The notes: generated by a model not told the origin, from the letters alone. A stretch of 58,457 bases of DNA from Acidimicrobiales bacterium (GCA_022452035.1 JAKURV010000009.1:14496-72952), one strand, 5' to 3'; shown: positions 26,377 through 34,563, numbered from the stretch's first letter. Made by a program: numbers and translations.

Positions 26377-27200
26377 GCGTGCGCGCCCTCCAACGAGACA
26401 GCCAGCCCCTCGTTGTTGGCCGGCCGGCTTCGAGACAGGAACGCCCCAGCATCGGCCAGGAGAAACTGGCCGGTAATGCACCGGGCCAGGTCGCTGCACA
26501 AGAACACGGCCAGGCGGGCCAGCTCGTCGTGCTCGACCATGCGCCGCAGCGGGGTGGCAGCCACCAGGGCGGCCATGCGTTCCTCGGTGAAGGCGGCGGC
26601 CACCGTTTCGGTGAGGGTGGTCCCTGGGGCGATGGCGTTCACCCGGATCTCTTCGGGGCCCAACTCGACGGCCATGGTGGTCACCAGGTGGTTCACCGCT
26701 GCCTTGGCCGCTGCATAGGCCGCGTTGTAGGGCGCCGGACGGGTGGTCTCTCCGGACGTCACGAACAGGATGGATCCCCCGCCCGTCCCGGCCATCACCG
26801 CCGCTTCGGCCCGCCCGCACAGTGCAGCCTGGATCAGGTTCTGGCCGACGATGTCCCGCCAGTCGTCGCCTCCGTATTCCACGAACGGCCGGGGTCGTCG
26901 TCCCGGGGGGAGCATCCCGACGTTGTTGACGGCCAGGTCCAGGCCGCCTAGCCGGTCGACGGTCGCATCGACCAGGGCGTCGACCGCTTCGTCGTCCCGG
27001 CAGTCGGCGGGCAGCGCCACGGCCCGCCCGCCCTCGGCGGTGATCTCCGCCACCACGGCCTCGGCCCGGTCGCCGACCAGGTCGTTGACGGCCACCGCGG
27101 CTCCGGCCCGAGCCAGCCAGCGGGCGACCTCCCGTCCGATACCGGCCCCGGCTCCGGTCACCAGGGCGTTGCGTCCGGTGTGGTCGATGGCGATGGTCAT
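26370..27200 (-). CDS. Short-chain dehydrogenase/reductase in the selenoprotein operon
   Basis: This 276-residue SDR shows ALVTGAGAGIGREVA (cofactor binding), LAVNNVGML, LFVTSGETT (active-site serine position) and YNAAYAAAKAAV (YxxxK), followed by VNAIAPGTT and the C-terminal GQFLLADAGAFL. It is the last gene of a minus-strand operon: its ATG overlaps the stop of the selenoprotein gene (ATGA at 27200-27197). It is not a close copy of the SDR converging on it at 25460. A role in a reductive or oxidative step shared with the selenoprotein is likely but unspecified. Confidence 0.88.
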   Translation of the reverse strand: MTIAIDHTGRNALVTGAGAGIGREVARWLARAGAAVAVNDLVGDRAEAVVAEITAEGGRAVALPADCRDDEAVDALVDATVDRLGGLDLAVNNVGMLPPGRRPRPFVEYGGDDWRDIVGQNLIQAALCGRAEAAVMAGTGGGSILFVTSGETTRPAPYNAAYAAAKAAVNHLVTTMAVELGPEEIRVNAIAPGTTLTETVAAAFTEERMAALVAATPLRRMVEHDELARLAVFLCSDLARCITGQFLLADAGAFLSRSRPANNEGLAVSLEGAHAR

Positions 27201-27760
27201 GTCGGGGTTGTCCCTTCTCGGGTGTCGGAGTCCGGGCGGTGAGCTGAGCCGGTAAGCAGGGCCAGGACCTCGTCCACCGCCCCGTCGGCCCGTGCTTCAA
27301 TGGTCGCCTGGTCCACCCCGCCGATCGGGTGCTGGACGTAGACCACCCGAAGGTCGGGCAGCCCCAGGTCGACCGCCGTCCGGTCGGCCAGCGGACGTAG
27401 TTCCCCGGTGGCCACCAGGACAGTGGGCAGCCCGGCGGTTTCCAGTCTCACGGTGTCGTGGACACTCCACGACGTACAGCTGCCTCAATCGGCAGTGCCG
27501 GTGAGGACCAGCTCCACCTCCTCGGCGAGTCGTCCCAGGACCTGGTCCTCGCACGGGACAGCGGCGTTCTTGACCTCCACAAGGGTCACCTCGGCGCCGG
27601 TGCGCTGGGCCAGGCGGTCAGCCAGGCGGTGCAGCAGGACGTCGGCATTGGGCTTCCGGTTGTCCAGGATCCCGATGCGTCGACCGGCCAGCACCGGGGG
27701 CGAGGGGGCCAGGACGGCCGGCGGGGCGCATGTCGGGCCGTCGGGTCGGTGCACGTACAT
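27197..27760 (-). CDS. UGSC-family selenoprotein (in-frame UGA = selenocysteine)
   Basis: Reading through one TGA (27487-27485) joins two open segments in the same frame into a 187-residue protein. The segment before TGA ends in ELVLTGTAD and the codons after it give GSCTSWSVHDTVRLETAGLPTVLV, so the readthrough residue U92 forms the exact UGSC motif that names this selenoprotein family, known from marine bacterial surveys. Immediately downstream is an eight-pair hairpin that fits a bacterial SECIS. A strong AGGAG (27766-27770) precedes ATG 27760. The gene lies 8 bases after the unknown gene upstream and overlaps the SDR downstream, so the operon is intact around it. A U-x-x-C pair suggests a redox role; the substrate is unknown. 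The SelA, SelB, SelC and SelD machinery must lie elsewhere. Confidence 0.88.
27455..27473 (-). promoter_or_regulatory. Bacterial SECIS-like hairpin for UGA recoding
   Basis: On the minus strand, GTCGTGGA (27473-27466) and TCCACGAC (27462-27455) form a perfect eight-pair stem with loop GTG. The loop begins 19 bases after the UGA and has a G at its first position, both within the usual range for bacterial SECIS elements, which are bound by SelB. Confidence 0.8.
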
Positions 27761-27768
27761 GGGGTCTC

Positions 27769-28809
27769 CTAGGGCTCGACGGGGAGGGTCACGCTGCGGG
27801 TCATGCCCCAACTAGGGATAACCGAGCTGTGCTTGCCGGCCCCCCCTACGACCAGGATCCGGATATTGCCCGGATGTGCGGTCATCGGCGTGGGGGCGTC
27901 GTCGTCCAGGTGCTCCATCCACGGTGCCCAGGCTCGGAGGTCGAAGGCCCGGGTCAGCTCGCCGGCCGGCAGCCGGGCCTGCTGGAACAGGTAGGACGAC
28001 ACGTCGTTCCGGGACCAGCCCGCCCGGGCGCAGGTGGCGGCGTGCTCCGGGCACAGGGCGACCAGGTACTCCCCCTGGCTGATGCAGGCGTTGTTCTGGG
28101 CCGTGGTGGTCATAGCTGAGGCCACCTTGTCCAGGATCCGGGCCGGGTGGTCGGACTCCATGTCGTGGACGTTGTGGGGGGCCTCTCCGCAGTGGACGGT
28201 CACCGCTGACGGTGAATCCACCCCGATACTGGGGGCATAGCCTGCCCAGGGCGAGGCGTCGAGGTTCTCGGCCACGCAGTACCCGTATTTGGCCGGCCCA
28301 CCCTGGGTGGAAGCGTCGCCGTCGCCCGGTGTGGCGCCGGCGACGTGGAGGAGAACCAGCCGCACGGCCCGGCCGGTGGCGGCGTTGGCCCGGTTCCCGG
28401 GTCCGAAGGCCCCGAGCCCGCCGTTGTAGCCGGCGGTCCGGGCCACCTCGCCATGGACTACCAGCAGAGGGGCCACGCAGTGGGTGGTGGCGTTGACGCC
28501 CCTCAGGTTGAGCTCGGGTCGGGCCAGGGCCCTCACAGCCGACACCACGACCGGGAGGTGTTCGGGTCGGCATCCAGCCATCACGGCGCTGACGGCGATG
28601 GTCTGTCGAGAGGCCTCGCCGAACCTGGGGGGCAGGACGGCCACCACCTCGTCGGGGTCGGCACCGCCGCATCCGGACAGCATTTCGGCGACCCGTTCCG
28701 GGGTGGGGGCGACCACCGGGAGGCCGTCGCCCCAGCCGTGGCCGGCCAGCGAGGCTGTCACGTCCCCGTCGTCGGGGATTTCCAGCAGGTTAGTAGTGTC
28801 TACAGACAT
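27769..28809 (-). CDS. Conserved protein of unknown function, partner of the UGSC selenoprotein
   Basis: This 346-residue protein is not one I can name. It opens with ASLAGHGWGDGLPVVAPTPERVAEML, has HCVAPLLVVHGEVARTAGYNGGLGAFGPGNRANAATGRAVRL in the middle, a region with AMTTTAQNNACISQGEYLVALCPEHA, and ends with RILVVGGAGKHSSVIPSWG. Ten or so Cys and His residues are spread through it, and there is no signal peptide or membrane segment. It is first in the operon ahead of the UGSC selenoprotein and an SDR. The ATG at 28809 lies inside a long palindrome and has no visible ribosome binding site, so the message may be leaderless or the true start may be further in. The tight coupling suggests it works with the selenoprotein. 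Confidence 0.8.
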   Translation of the reverse strand: MSVDTTNLLEIPDDGDVTASLAGHGWGDGLPVVAPTPERVAEMLSGCGGADPDEVVAVLPPRFGEASRQTIAVSAVMAGCRPEHLPVVVSAVRALARPELNLRGVNATTHCVAPLLVVHGEVARTAGYNGGLGAFGPGNRANAATGRAVRLVLLHVAGATPGDGDASTQGGPAKYGYCVAENLDASPWAGYAPSIGVDSPSAVTVHCGEAPHNVHDMESDHPARILDKVASAMTTTAQNNACISQGEYLVALCPEHAATCARAGWSRNDVSSYLFQQARLPAGELTRAFDLRAWAPWMEHLDDDAPTPMTAHPGNIRILVVGGAGKHSSVIPSWGMTRSVTLPVEP

Positions 28810-28832
28810 CAGACATAAGTCTGTCTGATGTC
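28805..28832. promoter_or_regulatory. 28-base palindromic operator with 11-base arms
   Basis: GACATCAGACA (28805-28815) and TGTCTGATGTC (28822-28832) are perfect inverted arms around TAAGTC. The site covers the start codon of the minus-strand operon (28809) and lies 38 bases before the preferred start of the TetR gene (28870). It is the obvious operator for that regulator. Confidence 0.85.
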
Positions 28833-28869
28833 GACTAGGTTGGCAAGTACGCCGGGAGGGGCGCGTGAC

Positions 28870-29466
28870 ATGGCCGCACGACGAGGGGTGACCGCCGACC
28901 AGGTCGTCGCGGCGGCGCTGGCTGTTCTGGACGAGGCCGGACGGGTGACCGACGTGCGACCGGCCGCGGTGGCCAAACGCCTGGGGATCCGGAGCCAGTC
29001 CCTCTACGCCCACGTAGACGGAGCGGCAGGGCTCCGACGCCTACTGGCCCTGCGGTCGCTCGATGACCTGGCCGAGGCGGTGACCACAGCCGCCGTGGGG
29101 CGATCCGGTCGCGACGCCGCCGAAGCCGTGGTTCGGGCCCACCTGTCGTTCGCTCTGGCGTACCCGGGCCGGTTCAGCGCGGCCATCCACCCACCCGGAG
29201 GGGATCCCGACCTGGAGGCCGCCGTTAACCGGGTCAGTCGCCCGTTGCAGACCGTCCTGCAGTTCCTGGGCCTGGACGACGGGCCCCGAGTGCACTGGAC
29301 GCGCCTGCAACTGGCCGTCACCGCTGGGTTCGCCTCCCTGGTCCACGGTGAGCAGCTCACCCTGGCTCCCGGAGCCGACGACACGGTGGAGCACCTGGTG
29401 GCCATGCTGCTCGGCCATCTGGACGACATGGTCGGTGCTGGCCCACTGGTGACTAGCGGGCCCTAG
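28870..29466 (+). CDS. TetR-family regulator of the selenoprotein operon
   Basis: This 198-residue regulator has the helix-turn-helix VVAAALAVLDEAGRVTDVRPAAVAKRLGIRSQSLYAHVDGAAGLRR and a C-terminal WHG-type domain with YPGRFSAAIHPPGG and VTAGFASLVHGEQL. ATG 28870 is preferred because GGGAGGGG lies at 28854-28861; an in-frame ATG at 28828 falls inside the palindrome and lacks a binding site. It diverges from the unknown protein/selenoprotein/SDR operon and should repress it through the palindrome. The ligand is probably the pathway substrate. Confidence 0.87.
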   Translation: MAARRGVTADQVVAAALAVLDEAGRVTDVRPAAVAKRLGIRSQSLYAHVDGAAGLRRLLALRSLDDLAEAVTTAAVGRSGRDAAEAVVRAHLSFALAYPGRFSAAIHPPGGDPDLEAAVNRVSRPLQTVLQFLGLDDGPRVHWTRLQLAVTAGFASLVHGEQLTLAPGADDTVEHLVAMLLGHLDDMVGAGPLVTSGP

Positions 29467-29487
29467 GTCAGGCGGGTCCGGACACGA

Positions 29488-29516
29488 CGGTGACCGGGTC
29501 GGGGACCCGGTCACCG
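29488..29516. terminator. Strong hairpin between TetR gene and tRNA-Ser
   Basis: CGGTGACCGGGT (29488-29499) and ACCCGGTCACCG (29505-29516) form a perfect 12-pair stem with loop CGGGG. It lies 22 bases after the TetR stop and six bases beyond the 3' end of the convergent tRNA, so it can stop transcription from both sides. Confidence 0.75.
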
Positions 29517-29522
29517 GGATGG

Positions 29523-29609
29523 CGGAAGGTGTGGGATTCGAACCCACGGTGACCCGGAGGCCACAACGGCTTTCGAGGCCGCCCCATTCGTCCGCTCTGG
29601 CAACCTTCC
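29523..29609 (-). tRNA. tRNA-Ser (anticodon CGA)
   Basis: On the minus strand GGAAGGT at the 5' end pairs with ACCTTCC at the 3' end. The anticodon arm is GCGGC-CTCGAAA-GCCGT with CGA as anticodon. A long variable arm of class II type and the T arm GTGGGTTCGAATCCCAC follow. CCA is not encoded. Length is 87 bases. Confidence 0.95.
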
Positions 29610-29657
29610 GTCGCCGAGACTACTGAGGTGCCGCTGGGCGGCCAACCGAGCGTTGCT

Positions 29658-30140
29658 TCAGCGACGGTCGGCGAAGAACCGGGTGAGGAGGGCCGCGCCC
29701 TCGTCAGCCCGGACCCCGGGCACGACGGCGAACTCGTGGTTGAGGCGTGGGTCCGCCCCAAGGTGGTAGAGGGAGCCGGCCGCCCCGGCCTCCTCGTTGG
29801 CCGCCCCCCAGACCACACGACCGACCCGGGCCGCCCAGGCGGCGCCGGCACACATGGGGCAGGGCTCCAGCGTCACGACCAGCGTGGCGCCGTCGAGACG
29901 CCACGAGCCGACGGCCGTTGCGGCATCCCGGAGGGCTAGGACCTCAGCGTGGGCCGTGGGGTCACCGGTCCCCTCACGTTCATTGTGGCGCCGGGCTACC
30001 ACCCGGCCGTTCACCGCCACCACGGCGCCGATCGGCGCCTCACCGGCCTCCGCTGCAGCCGCCGCTTCAGCTAGGGCCAGGCCCATGAGGTCGTGGTCGG
30101 TCGGCTCGGGTTCGATCAGGGGGGCGGGGTGCTGGTCCAC
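29658..30140 (-). CDS. tadA: tRNA-specific adenosine deaminase
   Basis: This 160-residue zinc deaminase converts A34 to inosine in tRNA-Arg(ACG). It shows PIGAVVAVNGRVVARRHN, the HAE zinc/proton-shuttle motif in PTAHAEVLALRDA, and the PCxxC zinc site in TLEPCPMCAGAAWAARVGRVVWGA. The start is set at GTG 30140 because the family begins with a helix carrying DHDLMGLALAEA; the internal ATG 30086 would cut into that helix. A longer open frame upstream runs through the SRP RNA gene and is not coding. It lies between the two tRNA-Ser genes. Confidence 0.9.
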   Translation of the reverse strand: MDQHPAPLIEPEPTDHDLMGLALAEAAAAAEAGEAPIGAVVAVNGRVVARRHNEREGTGDPTAHAEVLALRDAATAVGSWRLDGATLVVTLEPCPMCAGAAWAARVGRVVWGAANEEAGAAGSLYHLGADPRLNHEFAVVPGVRADEGAALLTRFFADRR

Positions 30141-30182
30141 CCGGTCGACGATAGGCCCAGGCGCCGAGGCACCCGTCCTCGA

Positions 30183-30292
30183 GCGTGGCGGCCAGGTGAT
30201 CTGCGGCACCCCGGGGGTTCCGCTGAGAGCTGCTGCCTTCCGGCCCTGACTCGGTTCACGGGCTCCGGTCGCACAGGACCCGACCGCCACAC
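30183..30292 (-). ncRNA. ffs: Signal recognition particle RNA (small 4.5S type)
   Basis: The minus strand carries the SRP RNA signature GTCAGGGCCGGAAGGCAGCAGC (two short blocks, GTCAGG and GGAAGGCAGCAGC, joined by GCC), the domain IV loop that binds Ffh. The ends GTGTGGCGG and CCGCCACGC pair over nine positions, fixing the RNA at about 110 bases. It acts with Ffh in co-translational targeting. It is next to dnaX and tRNA-Ser, a common arrangement in actinobacteria. Confidence 0.9.
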
Positions 30293-30423
30293 TCCAGAAC
30301 GGGTGCCCGACAACGATACCCCTGTTGCCCGGATCGCACCCCGGGGGACGTTCCGGCCTTCCGTATCCCGTCGTCGGGCTGGATACCCTTGGCGCCCGGA
30401 TCCCGGCTCCCGGGTCGGGTCCC

Positions 30424-30510
30424 GGAGGGATGCGAGAGCGGACGATTCGGCACGCCTGGAACGCGTGTGTGGCTTCACGGTCACCGTGGGTTCGAATCCC
30501 ACTCCCTCCG
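30424..30510 (+). tRNA. tRNA-Ser (anticodon GGA)
   Basis: GGAGGGA at 30424-30430 pairs with TCCCTCC at 30503-30509. The anticodon loop CTGGAAC carries GGA, the variable arm is long (class II), and the T arm reads GTGGGTTCGAATCCCAC. CCA is not encoded. It is 58 bases upstream of dnaX. Confidence 0.95.
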
Positions 30511-30568
30511 CCGAACTGACGCCTTGACGCCACCGGTCGGGGTCTCGGGGCCGCTGTAGGGTCGGCTC

Positions 30569-32323
30569 ATGGAGTACACGTCGCTCTACCGGCGCTTCAG
30601 GCCCCGACGGTTCTCGGAGGTCCGAGGCCAGGAGCACGTGGTGGCCGCCCTGCAGAACGCGGTGCGTGAAGGCCGCGTCCTGCACGCCTACCTGCTTAGT
30701 GGTCCCCGGGGAACAGGCAAGACCACGGCGGCCCGAATCCTGGCCAAGGCCCTGAACTGCACGGGTGAGGCCACCGACGGTGAACCGTGCTGCTCCTGTG
30801 ATTCGTGTGAGGCCATCGACGCCGGCACTTCGTTCGACCTTCACGAACTGGACGCCGCCTCGAACAACAAGGTCGATGACATTCGGGACCTACTGTCCAA
30901 GGTGGCCCTGGGGACCCCTGGTCGGACCAAGGTGTACCTCCTGGACGAAGTCCACATGTTGACCGCCGGAGCAGAGAACGCCCTGCTCAAGACGCTGGAG
31001 GAGCCCCCCGACCACGTCGTCTTCGTACTGGCCACCACCGAGCCCCACAAGGTCGTGGAGACCATCCGCAGCCGCTCCCAGCACCTGGAGTTGAACCTCC
31101 TGGGCGCCGAGGATCTGGAGTCACTGGTCCGCGACGTGGTGGTCGAGGCAGGTCTCGACGTCGATGATGCGGGCGTCGATCACGCCGTTCGGGCCGGTCG
31201 GGGTTCGGCCCGCGACGCCCTGTCGGCCCTGGACCGCGTGGTGGCCGGAGGTATCACCGACGACGACACCTCAGTCGATGAGCTCCTACGAGCACTTTCC
31301 GAGCGGGATCCTGGGCGGGCCCTGGGGGCCTTGGCCGCGGGGATCGCCAGGGGCCGCGAGCCGCGGGTGACCGGGGAAGCCCTCCTGGGAGCGCTGAGGG
31401 AGGCTTTCCTGGTGTCCATGGGGGTTCCGCCATCGCAGCTGGCTGCTGCCGACCGGGAACGCGCTGAACGATTTACCGAGGAGGCACCTCCGGCCGTGAT
31501 CACCCACGCCCTAGAGGTACTGGGGACCGCCTTGGTGGATATGCGCCGATCTCCTGATCCGCGGGTTGATCTGGAAGTGGCCTTGGTCAGGTTGACCGGA
31601 CCGGAGGTGTCCGGGTCTGGCGGTCCGGGCTCCTTGGACGAGCTGACCAGACGAGTGGAGGCGCTCGAGGTCGCCTTGGCGTCGGCATCGGACAGGTCGG
31701 TTGGGCGGGGTCCGGTCGCTCCACCGCCTCCACCGCCTCCACCGCCGTCCCGGCGTTCCGGCCCGGCAGCTGAGGGACGTTCGGGGTTGACTCCCGTCAC
31801 CCCGTCACCCCCGGTGGCCACCGAGGCAGCGTCCACTGAGCCGCCTGCGCCCCCGACAGAGCCCGACGCATTGCCGGCAGCCGCCGCTCCTCCCACCGCA
31901 ATACCCAGCCGGGACGAGCTGGTCATGGCCTGGGGTGACGACCTCATGGACCGACTGAGCCGCAAGGCCCGGGCGCGCTTCTCGGCCGCCCGGTTCATCG
32001 ACGTGCAGGACGGCACTGCCGTCATGGCCTTACCCAACGAACCTCACCTCCGGCGCTGCGAGGACCTTCGCGGTGAGTTGGAGAATGTGCTGGCGGCGCG
32101 GTTCGGTGGAAGCCTGCCCGTGCGCCTGGTGGTGGACGACGGGTCCTCAGCTCCAACCGTGACCCCGACGACTAAACCACGCCCCGTTGCTGTCGACGAG
32201 TCGACGGTTGCCGACGAGTCGATCGACATGGACGAGCTGGTCGACGCCGACGTGGCCGAGGGCTCGGCGGTGGACCGCCTGACCCAGGCCTTCCCCGGCG
32301 CCGCGCTGGTCGAACCGGACTGA
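30569..32323 (+). CDS. dnaX: DNA polymerase III subunit gamma/tau
   Basis: This 584-residue clamp-loader ATPase has Walker A GPRGTGKT (45-52), the zinc-binding cysteines in [19 protein letters not shown], Walker B LLDEVHML, sensor 1 LATTEPHK and the SRSQHLELN arginine-finger motif (normally SRC). A Pro/Ala/Thr-rich linker with a run of prolines at about 387-394 leads to a tau-type C-terminal domain. No canonical A-AAA-AAG slippery site is visible, so only one product is expected. The usual ybaB gene is missing between dnaX and recR. Confidence 0.95.
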   Translation: MEYTSLYRRFRPRRFSEVRGQEHVVAALQNAVREGRVLHAYLLSGPRGTGKTTAARILAKALNCTGEATDGEPCCSCDSCEAIDAGTSFDLHELDAASNNKVDDIRDLLSKVALGTPGRTKVYLLDEVHMLTAGAENALLKTLEEPPDHVVFVLATTEPHKVVETIRSRSQHLELNLLGAEDLESLVRDVVVEAGLDVDDAGVDHAVRAGRGSARDALSALDRVVAGGITDDDTSVDELLRALSERDPGRALGALAAGIARGREPRVTGEALLGALREAFLVSMGVPPSQLAAADRERAERFTEEAPPAVITHALEVLGTALVDMRRSPDPRVDLEVALVRLTGPEVSGSGGPGSLDELTRRVEALEVALASASDRSVGRGPVAPPPPPPPPPSRRSGPAAEGRSGLTPVTPSPPVATEAASTEPPAPPTEPDALPAAAAPPTAIPSRDELVMAWGDDLMDRLSRKARARFSAARFIDVQDGTAVMALPNEPHLRRCEDLRGELENVLAARFGGSLPVRLVVDDGSSAPTVTPTTKPRPVAVDESTVADESIDMDELVDADVAEGSAVDRLTQAFPGAALVEPD

Positions 32324-32343
32324 GCGGGCGGAGGGCGGTTGCG

Positions 32344-32946
32344 GTGTACGCCGAAGCGGTGCAGCAGGTCATCGACGAATTGGGACGCCTCCCGGGGATC
32401 GGGCCGAAGTCGGCCCAGCGACTGGCCTTCCACCTCATGAAGTTGCCGACGGAGGACACAGCCCGGCTCACGGCAGCCATCGACGAGATGAAGGCCCGGG
32501 TTCGGTTCTGCGACCGGTGCTTCAACGTGTCGGAATCCGAGTTGTGCACGATGTGCGCCGACGATCGCCGGGACGCCACGTTGCTGTGTGTGGTTGAAGA
32601 ACCCCGGGACATCGTGGCCGTGGAGCGCACCGGCGGCTTCCGTGGCCGGTACCACGTGCTGGGAGGGGCTATCAGCCCGATTGAGGGGATCGGCCCTGAC
32701 CAGCTCCGGGTCCGTGAGCTGATGGCCCGCCTGGAGCCCGAAGGTGTGGCCGAGGTCATCCTGGCCACTAACCCCAACATCGAGGGTGAAGCCACGGCCA
32801 TGTACCTGGCTCGCCTACTGGAGCCCCTGGGGGTGGAGGTCACCAGGATCGCCAGCGGTCTGCCCGTAGGCGGTGACCTGGAGTACGCAGACGAGTTGAC
32901 GCTAGGCCGTGCGCTGGAAGGCCGGCGGCCGCTCGACAGGGGGTGA
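32344..32946 (+). CDS. recR: Recombination mediator protein RecR
   Basis: This 200-residue protein has the helix-hairpin-helix [20 protein letters not shown], the zinc finger [17 protein letters not shown], and the Toprim domain [37 protein letters not shown], ending in the Walker-like [22 protein letters not shown]. It loads RecA in the RecFOR pathway. The start is GTG 32344, 20 bases after dnaX. Confidence 0.95.
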   Translation: MYAEAVQQVIDELGRLPGIGPKSAQRLAFHLMKLPTEDTARLTAAIDEMKARVRFCDRCFNVSESELCTMCADDRRDATLLCVVEEPRDIVAVERTGGFRGRYHVLGGAISPIEGIGPDQLRVRELMARLEPEGVAEVILATNPNIEGEATAMYLARLLEPLGVEVTRIASGLPVGGDLEYADELTLGRALEGRRPLDRG

Positions 32947-33251
32947 TGGCCTGTGGAAGAAGAACTTCGAAGATGGGAACGCCCCCCGGTGGCTCCCGCC
33001 GGCCCGAGGGGTCGTTCCCGAGTTGGGTGGAGGGGTGGTTCCCAACTATTGCGACTACGTTACGACAGTGACGAGATTATTACAAGTCAGGCCCAATCTG
33101 TTGTGTCAGTGTCACAAAGGGGCTGGTGGGAGGCCTCCGATGGGTGGGGCCCTGAAATACGAGTTATCCACAGGTTGATCCACAGGGTCGGGTTTTCAGG
33201 GGGTCCCGGGGACCTCCGGACCGGCCCCGACCGCTCCCCGGGAGGCTCACC
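32947..33251. other. 305-base spacer with DnaA boxes, no clear gene
   Basis: A frame of about 100 codons is open here, but its composition is unlike a conserved protein and it has no ribosome binding site, so I do not call it. The centre (33050-33100) is relatively A+T-rich for this genome. Two DnaA-box-like sites lie at 33164-33184, and GGAGG at 33241-33245 serves the epimerase gene. Confidence 0.5.
33164..33184 (+). promoter_or_regulatory. Two tandem DnaA boxes
   Basis: TTATCCACA (33164-33172) is an exact consensus DnaA box, and TGATCCACA (33176-33184) is a one-mismatch box in the same orientation, 12 bases downstream. They could serve DnaA-controlled expression of the following gene or titrate DnaA. 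No other strong boxes were seen in the spacer. Confidence 0.6.
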
Positions 33252-33653
33252 TTGCTGCTGACCCAGATCGACCATGTGGCCATCGCCGTCCACGACCTGG
33301 AGGCGGCCATCGCCTACTACCGGGCAGCGTTCGGTGCTGAGGTCCACCACCGCGAAGTGGTGGAACGTGACGGGGTGGACGAGGCCCTCCTGAAGGTGGG
33401 TGAGTCCTATATCCAACTCACCACGGGGACCCGGCCCGACTCGGCTATCACGACCTTCCTGGAGAAGCGGGGTGAAGGCATCCACCACGTCGGCTACAGG
33501 GTCGACGACTGCGCTGAGGCGCTGGCTGCTCTTGTGGCCGCTGGAGGGCGGGCCATCGACGAGGCCCCCCGCCCTGGCTCGCGGGGGACCACCGTTGCCT
33601 TTGTTCACCCGAAGGGCTCGTTCGGCACTCTGATCGAGCTGGTGCAGGAGTAA
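33252..33653 (+). CDS. mce: Methylmalonyl-CoA epimerase
   Basis: This 133-residue VOC-fold protein interconverts (R)- and (S)-methylmalonyl-CoA in propionate metabolism. It has the metal-binding IDHVAIAVHDLEAAIAYY, the ESYIQL region, EGIHHVGYRVDD and the C-terminal GSFGTLIELVQE. The start is TTG 33252 behind GGAGG. It is near an acyl-CoA carboxylase beta/epsilon pair (35223-36973), which would make methylmalonyl-CoA if it is a propionyl-CoA carboxylase. Confidence 0.9.
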   Translation: MLLTQIDHVAIAVHDLEAAIAYYRAAFGAEVHHREVVERDGVDEALLKVGESYIQLTTGTRPDSAITTFLEKRGEGIHHVGYRVDDCAEALAALVAAGGRAIDEAPRPGSRGTTVAFVHPKGSFGTLIELVQE

Positions 33654-33672
33654 CGGGACGGCGGAAGGCACC

Positions 33673-34563
33673 GTGGCCCCCTTCGACGTCCATCTGGTGG
33701 ACGGCACCTACGAGCTCTTCCGGTACCACTTCGCCGTGCCGTCTCACGTCACCGCTGAGGGGGTGGAGGTGGCCGCCGCCCGGGGCGTGCTCGGCTCCAT
33801 GCTCGGGCTGGTGGCCGACGGCGCCACCCACGTAGGGGTGGCCACCGACCGGGTCATCGAGTCTTTCCGGAACGACCTCTTCGCTGGTTACAAGACCGGC
33901 GAGAGCACTCCGTCGGAACTGTTCGCCCAGTTCCCCCTTGTGGAGGCCGCCTTGGAGGCCGCCGGGTTCGTGGTTTTCGGGATGGTGGAGCACGAAGCTG
34001 ACGACGCCCTTGGGGCGGCTGCTGTGCGGGCCGCCGCTGACCCCCGGGTAGGGAAGGTCCTGGTGTGCACCCCGGACAAGGACCTGGCCCAGGTGGTCGA
34101 CGACGGGGCGGGCATTGTCCAGGTGGATCGGCGCCGGGAGACCGTTTACGACCGGGCCGCCGTGGTTGCCAAGTTCGGTGTCGAGCCGGCGTCTATTCCC
34201 GACTGGCTAGCTCTCGTCGGGGACACGGCCGACGGTATTCCCGGTCTGCCCGGTTGGGGGGCTAAGTCCTCGGCCGTCGTGCTGGCTCGGTACGGCCACC
34301 TGGAGGACATCCCCGACGATCCGGACGACTGGGATGTGGCGGTACGGGGGGCCACCAAGTTGGGCGCTGTGCTGGCCGGGGCACGCGACGACGCCCTGCT
34401 TTACCGGCACCTAGCCACCCTGGATCTCACCGCACCGGTCATGGCCGACGTGGAGGACCTGCGGTGGACCGGGCCGGCCAATCACCTGGAGGCGCTGTGT
34501 GCCCACCTGGACGCCCCGCGGGCCGCCGAACGGGCCCGCCGCCTGGCCGCCGATCGGGCCTGA
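33673..34563 (+). CDS. 5'-3' exonuclease / flap endonuclease domain protein
   Basis: This 296-residue protein corresponds to the N-terminal 5'-3' exonuclease domain of Pol I without a polymerase. Motifs include HLVDGTYELFRYHF, HVGVATDRVIESFRNDLFAGYK, EHEADDALGAAAV, VLVCTPDKDLAQVV and the helix-hairpin-helix region LALVGDTADGIPGLPGWGAKSSAVVL, with the metal-binding acidic residues in place. Such stand-alone nucleases can remove RNA primers or flaps. The start is GTG 33673, 19 bases after the epimerase stop. Confidence 0.88.
   Translation: MAPFDVHLVDGTYELFRYHFAVPSHVTAEGVEVAAARGVLGSMLGLVADGATHVGVATDRVIESFRNDLFAGYKTGESTPSELFAQFPLVEAALEAAGFVVFGMVEHEADDALGAAAVRAAADPRVGKVLVCTPDKDLAQVVDDGAGIVQVDRRRETVYDRAAVVAKFGVEPASIPDWLALVGDTADGIPGLPGWGAKSSAVVLARYGHLEDIPDDPDDWDVAVRGATKLGAVLAGARDDALLYRHLATLDLTAPVMADVEDLRWTGPANHLEALCAHLDAPRAAERARRLAADRA

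Noticed and set aside
26086-27300. 404-codon minus-strand frame spanning both SDR genes
   Set aside because: It lies out of frame with the minus-strand SDR and antisense to the other; the translation is Arg/Gly-rich without motifs.
27197-27451. Two separate small genes or a pseudogene split by TGA in the selenoprotein locus
   Set aside because: The UGSC motif, the SECIS-like hairpin and intact operon spacing on both sides favour recoding over decay.
29658-30533. Longer tadA reading frame reaching 30533
   Set aside because: The extension would run through the SRP RNA and antisense to tRNA-Ser(GGA).
30569-32323. Programmed frameshift in dnaX giving a gamma product
   Set aside because: No A-AAA-AAG type slippery run with a following hairpin was visible.
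33050-33190. Chromosomal origin at the DnaA boxes
   Set aside because: Only two boxes, no box cluster on both strands, and no dnaA or dnaN nearby; a regulatory site is more likely.
32953-33261. 102-codon frame after recR
   Set aside because: No ribosome binding site or homology-like features, and it covers the DnaA boxes and the epimerase ribosome binding site.
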